From: Glaciimonas sp.
Lineage (GTDB): Bacteria > Pseudomonadota > Gammaproteobacteria > Burkholderiales > Burkholderiaceae_D
Assembly: GCA_012927585.1 (NCBI GenBank)
Contig: JABBOY010000023.1
Coordinates: 1-64,000, forward strand
Direction: 5' to 3'
Length of the DNA: 64,000 nt
Every line of letters begins with the position of its first letter. Position 1 is the stretch's first letter. The notes beneath the pieces were generated by a model. The model was not told where the DNA came from and searched no databases. It saw only the letters and a program-made list of their open reading frames with translations. A program made the position numbers and the translations under genes. Shown in pieces: positions 46,383-55,806 of the stretch.

Positions 46383-46603
46383 TCCGTTTTCTTTTGGTAT
46401 TTCTGAGCGCTTTGGTATTAATGGCTTGCAGTGAAAAAGATCAATCGATAACCGGATCCACCGTCAAGTCCGACAGCAAGCCCTGGCAGGGCGCAAAGAA
46501 TGACTTTGTCGCCCGTGGCTGGACTCCCGGCGACAAGGAAAGCTGGGAAAAACAAATTCATACCCGCGGTCAAAATCAAAACGAATATGTTCGAATGAAT
46601 TGA
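46379..46603 (+). CDS. Small putative lipoprotein of the formate dehydrogenase operon
   Basis: A 74-residue protein with a lipobox LMAC (cysteine near residue 17) after a hydrophobic leader, then a short hydrophilic region with WTPGDKESWEKQIHTRGQNQNEY. It is translationally coupled to fdhB by an ATGA overlap and followed after 31 bases by the gamma subunit. I recognise no domain. A periplasmic lipid-anchored accessory of the dehydrogenase is a reasonable inference. Confidence 0.75.
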   Translation: MIRFLLVFLSALVLMACSEKDQSITGSTVKSDSKPWQGAKNDFVARGWTPGDKESWEKQIHTRGQNQNEYVRMN

Positions 46604-46634
46604 TAGCGCTGGCAAGCCGGCAAGTGGAGACAAT

Positions 46635-47762
46635 ATGAAAACGAAATTTGGTAGCTTAATATTGGGTTTTTACCTATTGTCCGGCTGGATTGGCGTGGCG
46701 GCACAGGGCGTGCCGCCAGCGGGTGTCAGCCAATCCAGCCAGGCAGCACCCAATGTTGAGCCGATTGATATTCTGCAACAGAATCAGGCCCAACGCAGTC
46801 AAAGTCAACCCGGCAATCTGGCGCCGACGTATCGCATCGTAAATTCTGGCACGCCAAACTATTCCAGCCTGCCCGCACTGGAAGCGAGTGTGCTGATACA
46901 GCCGAAAGCGCAGTTTCCCGGACAGGCCCGGTCAACCACCGCTGGTGAGGCGTGGCGGCAATATCGCAATGGCCCGCTCACTAATATTGGTGGTTGGCTA
47001 TTGATAGCAGTGCTGCTGGCGCTGGCTGCGATGTATCTGATCAAGGGACAAATTAAACTGAAAAGCAGCGCCACCGGACGCTTGATAGAGCGCTTTACCT
47101 CGGTCGAGCGTTTGACGCACTGGACCACCGCAATTAGCTTCGTGGTGCTGGCGCTCACCGGCGGCACCATGTTGTTTGGCAAGTACGTGCTGCTGCCGGT
47201 ATTCGGGCTGACGCTTTTTGGCTGGCTGGCATTTGCCTTTAAAAATATCCACAATTTTGTGGGCCCGGTATTTACTTGCTCGATAGTTGTATTTTTTGTA
47301 ATTTACGTAAAAGACAATTTGCCAGAAAAAGGCGATCTGAACTGGTTTGTACAGCTTGGCGGTTTGTTGAGCGGCAAGCACGTTAGCGCAGGCAAATTCA
47401 ACGCCGGTGAAAAAATCATGTTCTGGGGCGCGGTAGTGGTGTTCGGCTTGATTATGAGCGCCTCCGGTTTTGTGCTTGATATGTTGGTTCCCGGTCTGTT
47501 ATATACACGCGGAAATATGCAGATAGCTAGCATTATTCATGTTGTCACAGCGGTATTAGCCGCTAGTATGATTCTCGGTCATATTTACCTTGGCACCTTG
47601 GGAATGGACGGTGCTTATAAAGCAATGCGTACAGGTTATGTTGATGATGCATGGGCCAAGGAACATCATGATTTATGGTATGACGACATCCAGTCTGGAA
47701 AAGTGGCGCGGAATCGCTCACCCGAGCAGCACACTGAAACAGCCAAAAAGGCCAATGGTTAA
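46635..47762 (+). CDS. fdhC: Formate dehydrogenase cytochrome b gamma subunit
   Basis: Membrane cytochrome b556 subunit of 375 residues that anchors the enzyme and passes electrons to quinone. A signal peptide and a low-complexity periplasmic region of about 110 residues precede four helices. Candidate haem ligands are H in ERLTHWTTA near residue 160, NIHNFVGP near residue 213, IIHVVTAVL near residue 300 and GHIYLG near residue 315. The C-terminal tail is charged. The extended N-terminal part distinguishes it from the short FdnI type and is typical of fdhC in FdhABC-type enzymes. Confidence 0.93.
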   Translation: MKTKFGSLILGFYLLSGWIGVAAQGVPPAGVSQSSQAAPNVEPIDILQQNQAQRSQSQPGNLAPTYRIVNSGTPNYSSLPALEASVLIQPKAQFPGQARSTTAGEAWRQYRNGPLTNIGGWLLIAVLLALAAMYLIKGQIKLKSSATGRLIERFTSVERLTHWTTAISFVVLALTGGTMLFGKYVLLPVFGLTLFGWLAFAFKNIHNFVGPVFTCSIVVFFVIYVKDNLPEKGDLNWFVQLGGLLSGKHVSAGKFNAGEKIMFWGAVVVFGLIMSASGFVLDMLVPGLLYTRGNMQIASIIHVVTAVLAASMILGHIYLGTLGMDGAYKAMRTGYVDDAWAKEHHDLWYDDIQSGKVARNRSPEQHTETAKKANG

Positions 47763-47781
47763 CTCACGTGGTGGGGCAGAC

Positions 47782-48132
47782 ATGAATAAATTTATTTATA
47801 TGATTTGTATGATGTTGGGCTTGATGGCAACGGGCCTGGCGGTTGCCAAGTTGCCGCCAATCAGTGGAGAAGCGGCTGCCAAGGCTGTAGAAGTCAAGGC
47901 CAAAGATGCCTGGGCCTCCAAAGTGAGTGTGTATAAATTATGCTTGTCGCAAGATAAAGTTGTCGCACGTTACCGGCAGGAAAAAAGTGCAACCGCGCAA
48001 CCCGCCGATGCAACACCATCTTGTTTGGACCCTGGACCTTATGTCGTCGCAAGTCCTGTTGCTGCAAGCGTAGTCACTGCACCTGTGGGATTAGCGGTTG
48101 CGACTGATGCTGCGGCCGCACCAAAAAAATAA
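47782..48132 (+). CDS. Hypothetical exported protein of the formate dehydrogenase operon
   Basis: A 116-residue protein with a signal peptide (hydrophobic region to about residue 22) and an alanine-rich C-terminus. I do not recognise a domain. It lies 19 bases after fdhC and just before fdhD, so it belongs to the operon. A predicted longer frame starts inside fdhC and is rejected. Likely periplasmic; role unknown. Confidence 0.7.
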   Translation: MNKFIYMICMMLGLMATGLAVAKLPPISGEAAAKAVEVKAKDAWASKVSVYKLCLSQDKVVARYRQEKSATAQPADATPSCLDPGPYVVASPVAASVVTAPVGLAVATDAAAAPKK

Positions 48133-48188
48133 GCATGTCGGCCTGTCATCAACTTACCAAACGTCGGCGCCAGATGAGGTTGTTCTCC

Positions 48189-49043
48189 ATGACTACAGGG
48201 CCAATTCTTTCCAATGCACACGCAGTATTGACTTATCCGGTGGAGGTACTGGACGAGCAGGGACGTGCTTCGATTATAGAAATTCCGGCCGAGCGGCCTT
48301 TGACAGTCTATCTGGACAAGCGCGAACTGGTGACTCTGATGACTTTGGGCGGCGCGCCGGAAGCACTCATACTGGGTTATTTGCGCAATCAGCGCCTGGT
48401 GAAAACGATTGCAGAAATCGTCGCCGTGCAAGTGGACTGGGATGTGGAGGCGGTAGCGGTAACCACGCACCACGGCGTTGATTACATCAAAGAGCGCACT
48501 GCCAAACGGGTCATAACTACCGGTTGCGGCCAGGGTTCCATGTTTGGCGGATGGATGGATGAAGTCGACACCATCATGCTCCCTGACGCAAAATTGAAGC
48601 AGTCAACGCTCTACAGAATCGTTGATCTGATCCGTACCCAGGCGTCAATCTACAAACAGGCGGGCTCAGTGCATGGGTGTGCGTTATTTGATGCGGATGG
48701 CGAATTACTGTACTTCATCGAAGATGTCGGCCGCCATAACGCGGTGGATGCGATCGCCGGGAAAATGTGGCTGGACGGCATTAGCGGTCATGATAAAATT
48801 TTTTATACTACCGGCCGCCTGACCTCGGAAATGGTAATCAAAGGTGCTCAGATGGGGATTCCTTTCTTATTGTCGCGTTCCGGTACTACGCAAATGGGCC
48901 ATGCGGTAGCGCAACGTGTCAATATGACCTTGTTGGCCCGCTGTACCGGCAAGCACTTTCTTTTACTAACAGGCAAGCAAAGATTTATTGCAGAGCCGCA
49001 GATGCTTGACGGCAGTGTTTCAAAATCACTCAGGATCGCCTGA
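48189..49043 (+). CDS. fdhD: Formate dehydrogenase accessory sulfurtransferase FdhD
   Basis: Sulfurates the molybdenum cofactor of formate dehydrogenase, passing sulfur from IscS. The family region ITTGCGQGSMFGGWMDEVD near residue 120 holds the loop cysteine, but the usual CxxC reads CGQG here. The later GSVHGCALFDADGELLYFIEDVGRHNAVDAI block is clearly FdhD. I start at 48189 because GAGG lies nine bases upstream; ATGs at 48135 and 48171 are alternatives. 284 residues in this form. A terminator follows the gene. Confidence 0.92.
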   Translation: MTTGPILSNAHAVLTYPVEVLDEQGRASIIEIPAERPLTVYLDKRELVTLMTLGGAPEALILGYLRNQRLVKTIAEIVAVQVDWDVEAVAVTTHHGVDYIKERTAKRVITTGCGQGSMFGGWMDEVDTIMLPDAKLKQSTLYRIVDLIRTQASIYKQAGSVHGCALFDADGELLYFIEDVGRHNAVDAIAGKMWLDGISGHDKIFYTTGRLTSEMVIKGAQMGIPFLLSRSGTTQMGHAVAQRVNMTLLARCTGKHFLLLTGKQRFIAEPQMLDGSVSKSLRIA

Positions 49044-49127
49044 ACCGAAACTACAAGAAAGAGGCAAGATAAGGGGCAAGTACCGCAGCTGTTATGCAAC
49101 GCGGTAGAATAAGCTTTTAATGCCATC

Positions 49128-49155
49128 ACGGCTTTGGTCAACCAAGGCCGTTTTT
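49128..49155 (+). terminator. Rho-independent terminator after fdhD
   Basis: ACGGCTTTGG and CCAAGGCCGT form a ten-pair stem (one T-G) around a TCAA loop, followed by five T. It ends just before the gltX start, so it ends the formate dehydrogenase transcript and makes a longer gltX start less likely. Confidence 0.85.
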
Positions 49156-49161
49156 ATTGCC

Positions 49162-50553
49162 ATGATTGTTCGCACTCGTTTCGCCCCCAGCCCAACCGGT
49201 TACCTACACCTTGGCGGTGCCCGCACCGCGCTTTTTTCGTGGGCTTATGCCCGTCATTTTGGCGGCACTTTCATCTTGCGGATCGAAGATACCGATTTGG
49301 AGCGATCCACGCCAGAGGCCGTGGAAGCAATTCTGCAAGGCATGGACTGGCTGGGCTTGTCCCATGACGAAGGCCCTTTCTATCAGATGCAGCGGATGGA
49401 TCGTTATCGCGAAGTCGTGGCGCAAATGCTTGCCGCAGGCACCGCTTATTATTGCTATTCATCGCAGGAAGAGGTGGAAGCCATGCGTGAGCGTCTGCGC
49501 ACTGCCGGTGAGAAGCCGCGTTACGACGGCACCTGGCGTCCTGAAGCGGGCAAGATATTACCCGCTATTCCAGGGGGCCGTAAGCCCGTGGTGCGTTTCA
49601 AAAATCCGCAAGATGGCGATGTGAGTTGGGATGACGTCGTCAAAGGCACGATTACCATCTCTAATCGTGAGATGGACGATTTGGTGATTGCCCGTCCTGA
49701 TGGCACGCCGACGTATAATTTTTGCGTGGTGATCGATGATTGGGATATGCAGATTACCCACGTTATCCGTGGCGATGATCACGTTAATAACACGCCGCGT
49801 CAGATCAATATCCTGAAAGCGCTCGGAGCAACTCTGCCGCTATATGGCCATGTACCGATGATTCTAGGGGCCGATGGGGAAAAACTATCGAAGCGGCATG
49901 GCGCGGTCAGCGTGATGGATTATCCGGCACAAGGATATTTGCCTGAAGCGATGTTGAATTATCTGGCACGGCTGGGCTGGAGTCATGGTGATGATGAAGT
50001 CTTCTCGATAGAACAATTTTGTGCATGGTTTGACCTCGATCATTTATCCAAGTCGCCTGCGCAATTCAATCCGGAAAAATTGGCCTGGCTGAACAATCAT
50101 TACATCAAGCTGGCAGACAATGCTCGCCTGGAAGGTTTGGTCAAACCTTTGATGGAAAAAGATGGAGCGGATTTCGTCAATGCGCCAGACCTGCAGGCAG
50201 TGATCGGATTGATGAAAGAGCGCGTCAATACCACCAATGAACTGGCTGATGCAGCAATGTTGTTTTATCGAACGCCTGAGCCCACAGCAGATTTGCTGGT
50301 GCAGCATTTGAATGAATTATCCAGGCCTGCACTGCAGGATTTTGCCATGCGTTGTCAAGCCGTTGATTGGAAAAAAGAAGCGCTGTCAGCCATGCTGAAA
50401 GAAGTATTGGCTGCCCACAAACTGAAGATGCCACAGATGGCGATGCCTTTGCGCTTATTGTTGACAGGGCAACTCCACACGCCATCGATTGACGCAGTTA
50501 TTGCATTGTTTGGTCGTGAAACGGTTTTGGCGCGCATGGCGAAATATATTTAA
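49162..50553 (+). CDS. gltX: Glutamyl-tRNA synthetase
   Basis: Class Ib synthetase charging tRNA-Glu, 463 residues. The HIGH motif is [15 protein letters not shown] near residue 9 and KMSKS is represented by KLSKRHG near residue 240. The start at 49162 gives the family N-terminus [11 protein letters not shown]; the upstream extension runs through the terminator. It lies directly beside two tRNA-Glu genes, which are its substrate. Confidence 0.97.
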   Translation: MIVRTRFAPSPTGYLHLGGARTALFSWAYARHFGGTFILRIEDTDLERSTPEAVEAILQGMDWLGLSHDEGPFYQMQRMDRYREVVAQMLAAGTAYYCYSSQEEVEAMRERLRTAGEKPRYDGTWRPEAGKILPAIPGGRKPVVRFKNPQDGDVSWDDVVKGTITISNREMDDLVIARPDGTPTYNFCVVIDDWDMQITHVIRGDDHVNNTPRQINILKALGATLPLYGHVPMILGADGEKLSKRHGAVSVMDYPAQGYLPEAMLNYLARLGWSHGDDEVFSIEQFCAWFDLDHLSKSPAQFNPEKLAWLNNHYIKLADNARLEGLVKPLMEKDGADFVNAPDLQAVIGLMKERVNTTNELADAAMLFYRTPEPTADLLVQHLNELSRPALQDFAMRCQAVDWKKEALSAMLKEVLAAHKLKMPQMAMPLRLLLTGQLHTPSIDAVIALFGRETVLARMAKYI

Positions 50554-50570
50554 TATTTTCGAAAAGATGA

Positions 50571-50600
50571 TTTACATGCGGTAACGAAGCTTGCTATAAT
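50571..50600 (+). promoter_or_regulatory. Promoter of the tRNA-Ala/tRNA-Glu cluster
   Basis: TTTACA at 50571-50576 and TATAAT at 50595-50600 are separated by 18 bases, 15 bases before the first tRNA. The -10 is a perfect consensus. A GC-rich stretch follows, as in stable RNA promoters. Confidence 0.7.
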
Positions 50601-50614
50601 TTCGCTCTTCGCAA

Positions 50615-50690
<76 letters not shown>

Positions 50691-50730
50691 GCGAAAAAAT
50701 AGTACAGATATGTGCAAGTTACAACTTAGT

Positions 50731-50806
50731 GTCCCCATCGTCTAGAGGCCTAGGACATCACCCTTTCACGGTGAGTACAGGGGTTCGAATCCCCTTGGGG
50801 ACGCCA
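50731..50806 (+). tRNA. tRNA-Glu(TTC), copy 1
   Basis: 76 bases with GTCCCCA/TGGGGAC acceptor arm and encoded CCA. The anticodon loop in CACCCTTTCACGGTG carries TTC. The T arm GGGGTTCGAATCCCC is canonical. Identical to the copy 171 bases downstream. Confidence 0.97.
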
Positions 50807-50901
50807 GCAAAAATAAACCTGACAGGGCTCGGGTTTAGAGTTTAAATGCCAGGCATCAGGTAAGTTAAGCAGGCAGGTCAAAGTAGTACGGACAGGTCAC
50901 T

Positions 50902-50977
50902 GTCCCCATCGTCTAGAGGCCTAGGACATCACCCTTTCACGGTGAGTACAGGGGTTCGAATCCCCTTGGGGACGCCA
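50902..50977 (+). tRNA. tRNA-Glu(TTC), copy 2
   Basis: Identical in all 76 bases to the first tRNA-Glu. The spacer between the two is different sequence, so the duplication covers only the tRNA itself. Encodes CCA. Confidence 0.97.
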
Positions 50978-50985
50978 ATATATCC

Positions 50986-51040
50986 CCCGGCTGATATGTT
51001 AAGTAGATAAGTAAATCTGCTTAAAATTACATCAGCCGGG
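50986..51040 (+). terminator. Hairpin downstream of the tRNA cluster
   Basis: CCCGGCTGAT and ATCAGCCGGG form a ten-pair perfect stem, with AAGTAGA and TCTGCTT pairing further in. It lies nine bases after the second tRNA-Glu. No U tract follows, so its role as terminator is uncertain. Confidence 0.5.
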
Positions 51041-51476
51041 TACCGGATAGCATGTTTTTCAAATTCCAACTAATTTTTCCGCTCAATATGCGCGCATGGT
51101 GTGTCATCACATTTGACGTTCTGTCGCATAACATAATTACATCTTAATTTCTTTGGTGCTGGTATGGTAGTGATTGCCGTGCTTTGCCAGTCCATTCTTT
51201 GAGGGAAACGGGTTCGCGACTCGCTGCATAAACAAGTAAGGAAATGGTTTTAGTCTGCTGGTTATTGCGGGCGGAATTCAGAGGTTTTTTTGGGATGCCT
51301 TGCTTGCGCTGGAGTAGTGCGTTCTGGAAAGTGACGCAATGACTCAAGTAAAAGATATAATATATAAGAGTTGATTTACGGCTTGTCAAAATTGTTTGCC
51401 AAATTAACCTGAATTCACTATTTTTTGGCGCTTCGATCGCTTTGCGCCGTAACTAACCAACCTGTGAGGATTTGCC
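51041..51476. promoter_or_regulatory. Upstream region of acnB
   Basis: About 440 bases without a gene. It should contain the acnB promoter. A GAGGA ribosome site lies directly before the start. I see no repeat or further RNA structure that I can support. Confidence 0.3.
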
Positions 51477-54065
51477 ATGCTAGAAGCCTATCGCCAACAT
51501 GTCGCTGAACGCGCTGCTCTCGGTATTCCGCCCCTGCCGCTGTCGACACAGCAGACTGAAGAACTGATCGGCCTGCTTAAAAATCCGCCGCAGGGCGAAG
51601 CGCAAGCCTTGATCGAACTTATTACCTACCGTGTTCCGGCTGGCGTGGATGATGCCGCCAAGGTCAAGGCTGCATTCCTGGAGCAGGTTGCAAAAGGCCA
51701 GGAAAGTTGTTCATTGATTTCGCGTGAAACCGCTACCCAATTGCTGGGCACGATGCTGGGCGGCTTCAACATTACGCCAATGATTAATCTGCTGGCTGAC
51801 CCTGTGGTGGGTGGTACCGCAGCCGAAGGCTTGAAAAAAACTTTGCTGATGTTCGATTATTTTCACGACGTCAAGGAACTGGCTGATCAGGGCAACGCCA
51901 ATGCAAAGGCTGTATTGCAATCATGGGCCGATGCTGAATGGTTTACCTCCCGTCCCGAAGTGCCGCAAAGCCTGACTTTGACCGTGTTCAAGGTCACTGG
52001 CGAAACCAATACCGATGATTTGTCTCCTGCGCCAGACGCATGGAGCCGCCCGGATATCCCGCTGCACGCTTTGGCGATGCTGAAGAATTCGCGTCCAGGT
52101 ATCGTCGCTGACGAACCGGGCAAGGTCGGCTCGATCAAACAGATCGAAGCGCTTAAGGCCAAGGGCAACATAGTAGCTTACGTGGGTGACGTTGTCGGCA
52201 CCGGTTCCTCGCGCAAATCAGCGACCAATTCGGTGCTCTGGTTTACCGGCAAAGACATTCCGTTCGTGCCGAACAAGCGCTTCGGCGGCGTCTGCCTCGG
52301 TAACAAGATCGCTCCGATTTTCTACAACACGATGGAAGATGCCGGCGCGCTGCCAATCGAACTCGACGTGTCCAAGATGGATATGGGCGACGTGATTGAA
52401 CTGCGTCCGTTTGAAGGTAAAGCACTGAAAAATGGTGAAGTCATTTCTGAATTCACCGTTAAATCCCCGGTAATTTTTGATGAAGTACGCGCCGGCGGCC
52501 GTATTCCGCTGATCATCGGTCGTGGCCTGACCGCACGCGCACGGGAAGCGTTGGGCTTGGCACCTAGCACCTTGTTCTGCCTGCCGACCAATCCGGCCGA
52601 TTCCAGCAAAGGCTTCACGCTGGCGCAAAAAATGGTGGGTCGCGCTTGCGGTTTGCCAGCAGGCCGCGGCGTGCGCCCGGGCACATACTGTGAGCCAAAG
52701 ATGACCACCGTCGGGTCGCAAGATACAACCGGCCCGATGACGCGCGACGAACTCAAAGATTTGGCTTGTCTCGGCTTCTCTGCCGACATGGTGATGCAGT
52801 CGTTTTGCCACACCGCAGCCTACCCAAAACCGGTCGACGTCAAGACCCATCATGAACTGCCGAAATTCATTTCCAATCGTGGCGGCGTGACGCTGCGTCC
52901 GGGCGACGGCATCATTCACTCTTGGCTCAATCGCTTGCTGTTGCCCGATACCGTCGGCACTGGCGGCGACTCGCATACCCGTTTTCCAATCGGCATCTCG
53001 TTCCCTGCCGGTTCTGGCCTGGTCGCGTTCGCCGCAGCCACCGGCGTGATGCCGCTGGATATGCCGGAATCGGTATTGATCCGCTTCAAGGGCGTAATGC
53101 AGCCTGGCGTGACACTGCGCGATCTGGTCAATGCAATTCCGCTATATGCAATCCGCAAGGGCCTGCTGACAGTTGAGAAGCAAGGCAAGAAAAACGTTTT
53201 CTCCGGCCGTATTCTGGAAATTGAAGGTTTGCCGAAATTGAAAATCGAGCAGGCATTCGAATTGTCTGATGCTTCTGCCGAACGCTCCGCCGCCGGCTGC
53301 ACGGTGCATCTGGATAAAGAGCCGATCATTGAATACATGACTTCCAACATCACGTTGATGAAATGGATGATCGCTAATAATTACCAGGACAAGCGCACGC
53401 TAGAACGCCGCATTCAGGCAATGGAAGCCTGGATTGCCAAGCCTGAACTGCTGGCACCCGATGCCGATGCTGAATATGCTGCCGTCATCGAGATCGACTT
53501 GGCCGATATTCACGAGCCTGTTGTCGCCTGCCCGAACGATCCAGACGATGTCAAGATGCTGTCTGAAGTTTCTGGTAAAAAAATCGATGAAGTGTTCATT
53601 GGTTCCTGCATGACCAACATCGGCCATTTTCGCGCTGCCTCTAAGCTGCTCGAAAATAAGTCGGATCTTCCAGTGCGCTTATGGATTGCTCCGCCAACCA
53701 AGATGGATCAGCAAGTACTGGTTTCCGAAGGCCATTACGGCGTTCTTGGAAGCACTGGCGCGCGTATGGAAATGCCGGGTTGTTCGCTGTGTATGGGTAA
53801 CCAGGCGCAAGTGCGCAAGGGTGCAACTGCAATTTCAACTTCGACCCGCAACTTCCCTAACCGCCTCGGTATCGATAGCCAGGTTTATCTCGGTTCAGCG
53901 GAACTGGCGGCGGTCTGTGCCATGCTCGGCAGGATTCCGACCAAGGAAGAGTACATGGCGAACATCGGCGTGCTCGACAAGAACGCGGCCGATATATATC
54001 GCTACATGAACTTCGACAAGATTGCCGATTTCAGTGATGTAGCCGAAACTGTGACGGTGCAGTAA
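51477..54065 (+). CDS. acnB: Aconitate hydratase B
   Basis: Citric-acid-cycle aconitase, 862 residues, isomerising citrate and isocitrate through a 4Fe-4S cluster. The AcnB-specific N-terminal HEAT-like domain ([16 protein letters not shown]) precedes the swivel domain. Cluster cysteines are in SFCHTAAY near residue 443 and later in [10 protein letters not shown] near residue 764, and [11 protein letters not shown] and [12 protein letters not shown] are active-site blocks. GAGGA precedes the ATG. A terminator follows. Confidence 0.98.
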   Translation: MLEAYRQHVAERAALGIPPLPLSTQQTEELIGLLKNPPQGEAQALIELITYRVPAGVDDAAKVKAAFLEQVAKGQESCSLISRETATQLLGTMLGGFNITPMINLLADPVVGGTAAEGLKKTLLMFDYFHDVKELADQGNANAKAVLQSWADAEWFTSRPEVPQSLTLTVFKVTGETNTDDLSPAPDAWSRPDIPLHALAMLKNSRPGIVADEPGKVGSIKQIEALKAKGNIVAYVGDVVGTGSSRKSATNSVLWFTGKDIPFVPNKRFGGVCLGNKIAPIFYNTMEDAGALPIELDVSKMDMGDVIELRPFEGKALKNGEVISEFTVKSPVIFDEVRAGGRIPLIIGRGLTARAREALGLAPSTLFCLPTNPADSSKGFTLAQKMVGRACGLPAGRGVRPGTYCEPKMTTVGSQDTTGPMTRDELKDLACLGFSADMVMQSFCHTAAYPKPVDVKTHHELPKFISNRGGVTLRPGDGIIHSWLNRLLLPDTVGTGGDSHTRFPIGISFPAGSGLVAFAAATGVMPLDMPESVLIRFKGVMQPGVTLRDLVNAIPLYAIRKGLLTVEKQGKKNVFSGRILEIEGLPKLKIEQAFELSDASAERSAAGCTVHLDKEPIIEYMTSNITLMKWMIANNYQDKRTLERRIQAMEAWIAKPELLAPDADAEYAAVIEIDLADIHEPVVACPNDPDDVKMLSEVSGKKIDEVFIGSCMTNIGHFRAASKLLENKSDLPVRLWIAPPTKMDQQVLVSEGHYGVLGSTGARMEMPGCSLCMGNQAQVRKGATAISTSTRNFPNRLGIDSQVYLGSAELAAVCAMLGRIPTKEEYMANIGVLDKNAADIYRYMNFDKIADFSDVAETVTVQ

Positions 54066-54082
54066 AGCGTTTGGCGTTTTTT

Positions 54083-54109
54083 AAAAAACCCGCTCCGGCG
54101 GGTTTTTTT
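54083..54109 (+). terminator. Rho-independent terminator after acnB
   Basis: AAAAAACCCGC and GCGGGTTTTTT form a stem around TCCG, followed by a T run. It lies 18 bases after the acnB stop and could be bidirectional. Confidence 0.92.
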
Positions 54110-54185
54110 ATGCATGCTGGCTTTAGCACTGAGTTTGGCTACGCGTATAGGCAGCAATAAAGCCGCCAACCGGATCAGTAGTATT

Positions 54186-54735
54186 TCAGAAGGGCGTTAT
54201 GAATTCTTCGCGAATAGATTTGACAACGGCGCGAATAGCGGCCGAACCTTTCATGTCGGTATGGAAGACGAGCCAAACGTCTCGTATCACTGACTGCTGG
54301 CCAGCTGCCGCCACAACGAGGGCTGAATCGCTCTCCGCCATGAAATCCGGCAGCATCGCCACACCTCCACCCTGACGCACCAATGCGTGCCGAATTTCCT
54401 GCGTACTCCCCGAAAACCGATGGATCTACCGGCTACCTGCTGGATAAGTACAACTTGCTGTGACACCGCATCCATACTTTCGTCGTAAGCTATGAAATTC
54501 CAACCCACCGGCTGCGTTTCAGCAAAATAGGCCGGGCTGCAGTAAAAGCGAAATGTAACCTCGGTGAGCTACACGATAATTAGTTCGCCATTGTCCGGCC
54601 GACTTGGCTGGATGGCGATATCGGCCTCACGGCGATCCAGCGAGGTCTGGCGCGTTTCGCCTTGAATGCGAGTCTAGAAGCTGGATGTCGCCTACGCAGG
54701 GCAATAAGCGGGCGCACCAGGATCGCCGCGGTTAG
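54186..54735 (-). pseudogene. LysR-type regulator, broken C-terminal part
   Basis: Three reading frames on the minus strand together spell a LysR effector domain: AALTAAILVRPLIALRRRHP, then ADIAIQPSRPDNGELIIV followed by a stop, then LTEVTFRFYCSPAYFAETQP, NFIAYDESMD, and, after a further frameshift, GGGVAMLPDFMAESDSAL ending VKSIREEFITPF. No intact frame survives, and the N-terminal helix-turn-helix is absent. The break lies about 30 bases from repeat copy F. Its former target is unknown. Confidence 0.75.
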
Positions 54736-54768
54736 TGCCGCTCAGACGAACATTGAATTAATTCCAGT

Positions 54769-54846
54769 TATGCTTGGAGTATTTTTCATAAAGCCAATAA
54801 AAATATGCGAATAATGCCATTAAAAAGGCAATACACCCTATATTTT
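54769..54846 (-). repeat. Intergenic repeat family, copy F
   Basis: Read on the minus strand: AATATAGGGTGTATTG, TTATTCGCATATTTT, TTTATGAAAAATACTCC. TTC/GAA and CATA/TATG make the central hairpin. GGTGTA-to-AATAC spacing is 54. The final AGTAT block is not conserved in this copy. It lies between the LysR pseudogene and modA. Confidence 0.7.
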
Positions 54847-54907
54847 AGAGTTGAATTGCGTTACGAAATTTTGCTACTTTTCGTGCCTTTCGCGGATAAT
54901 GCATAAC

Positions 54908-54937
54908 ATCAGCTATACATAAATCAGCTATACATAA
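54908..54937 (+). repeat. Tandem 15-base repeat upstream of modA
   Basis: ATCAGCTATACATAA occurs twice in direct succession. The repeats end 68 bases before the modA start. TATACAT resembles parts of molybdate-responsive ModE sites, but no ModE is seen in the window, so this is only a suggestion. It could also be replication slippage. Confidence 0.6.
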
Positions 54938-55005
54938 TTAAACCTAACAGATTCCACTATTGGATAGGTTATGCTGCGCTCGGGAATTTTTTAGGAGATT
55001 TTGGC

Positions 55006-55806
55006 ATGTGTACCGCACGCGTATTGATGAAGCAATGGGGCTTCCGGCTCGCATTTTTTACGCTGATGCTTGGCTGCTCTCATATTGCACTTGCCGATGT
55101 GCCTGTGGTGGCGGCCGCTTCAGACCTCCAGTTTGCACTTAAAGAAGTGGCGCAGTCGTTTCGCCGGGACAGCGGTCGGGATCTGAAAATTTCGTTCGGC
55201 TCATCCGGCACCTTTGCAACCCAGATCCGTAATGGGGCGCCATTCCAGATGTATTTATCGGCCGATGAGGATTATGTGGAAAAGCTCCATGCAGATGGCT
55301 TGACACGCGATTCTGGCGCGCTGTACGCAATTGGACGTATTGCGTTAGTGACACCGATCAATTCGCCATTGCAGGTAGATTCTGAACTCAAAGGCGTGGC
55401 CGCGTTATTGAAGCAAGGCAAACTCAGACATTTTGCCATTGCCAATCCAGAACATGCGCCATACGGTCGCCGCGCCGAAGAAGCCTTGCAGCATGCCGGC
55501 CTGTGGGACGCGCTCAAGCCAAAATTGGTACTGGGCGAAAACGTTTCGCAAGCCGCGCAATTCGCTCTTGGTGGATCGGCAGAGGGCGGCATTGTTGCAT
55601 TATCGCTGGCGAAATCGCCGCAAATGGCAACGTTGTCACGCTATGCGGTGATCCCGGCCGAGTGGCACACGCCGCTTAGGCAGCGCATGGTTTTGCTTAA
55701 GAATGCCGGCGAAACCACGCAGGCATTTTATTCCTACATGCAGCAACCGACGGCGCGCGAGGTGATGCGCCGCTACGGCTTCCTGCTGCCTGGCGAGGCG
55801 GAATGA
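55006..55806 (+). CDS. modA: Molybdate-binding periplasmic protein ModA
   Basis: Substrate-binding protein of a molybdate/tungstate ABC importer, 266 residues. A signal peptide runs to about residue 31 (ALADVP). The family opening VVAAASDLQFALKEVAQSF and FGSSGTFATQIRNGAPFQMYLSADE near residue 64 carry oxyanion-binding serines. AGGAG lies just before the ATG at 55006; an internal ATG seven codons later is possible. It overlaps modB by four bases. Confidence 0.95.
   Translation: MCTARVLMKQWGFRLAFFTLMLGCSHIALADVPVVAAASDLQFALKEVAQSFRRDSGRDLKISFGSSGTFATQIRNGAPFQMYLSADEDYVEKLHADGLTRDSGALYAIGRIALVTPINSPLQVDSELKGVAALLKQGKLRHFAIANPEHAPYGRRAEEALQHAGLWDALKPKLVLGENVSQAAQFALGGSAEGGIVALSLAKSPQMATLSRYAVIPAEWHTPLRQRMVLLKNAGETTQAFYSYMQQPTAREVMRRYGFLLPGEAE

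Noticed and set aside
50731-50977. The two tRNA-Glu copies as a CRISPR-like repeat pair
   Set aside because: Both fold as complete tRNAs with TTC anticodon, and only two copies occur.
51144-51389. An 81-codon minus-strand frame upstream of acnB
   Set aside because: No ribosome site, unusual composition and no similarity that I recognise.
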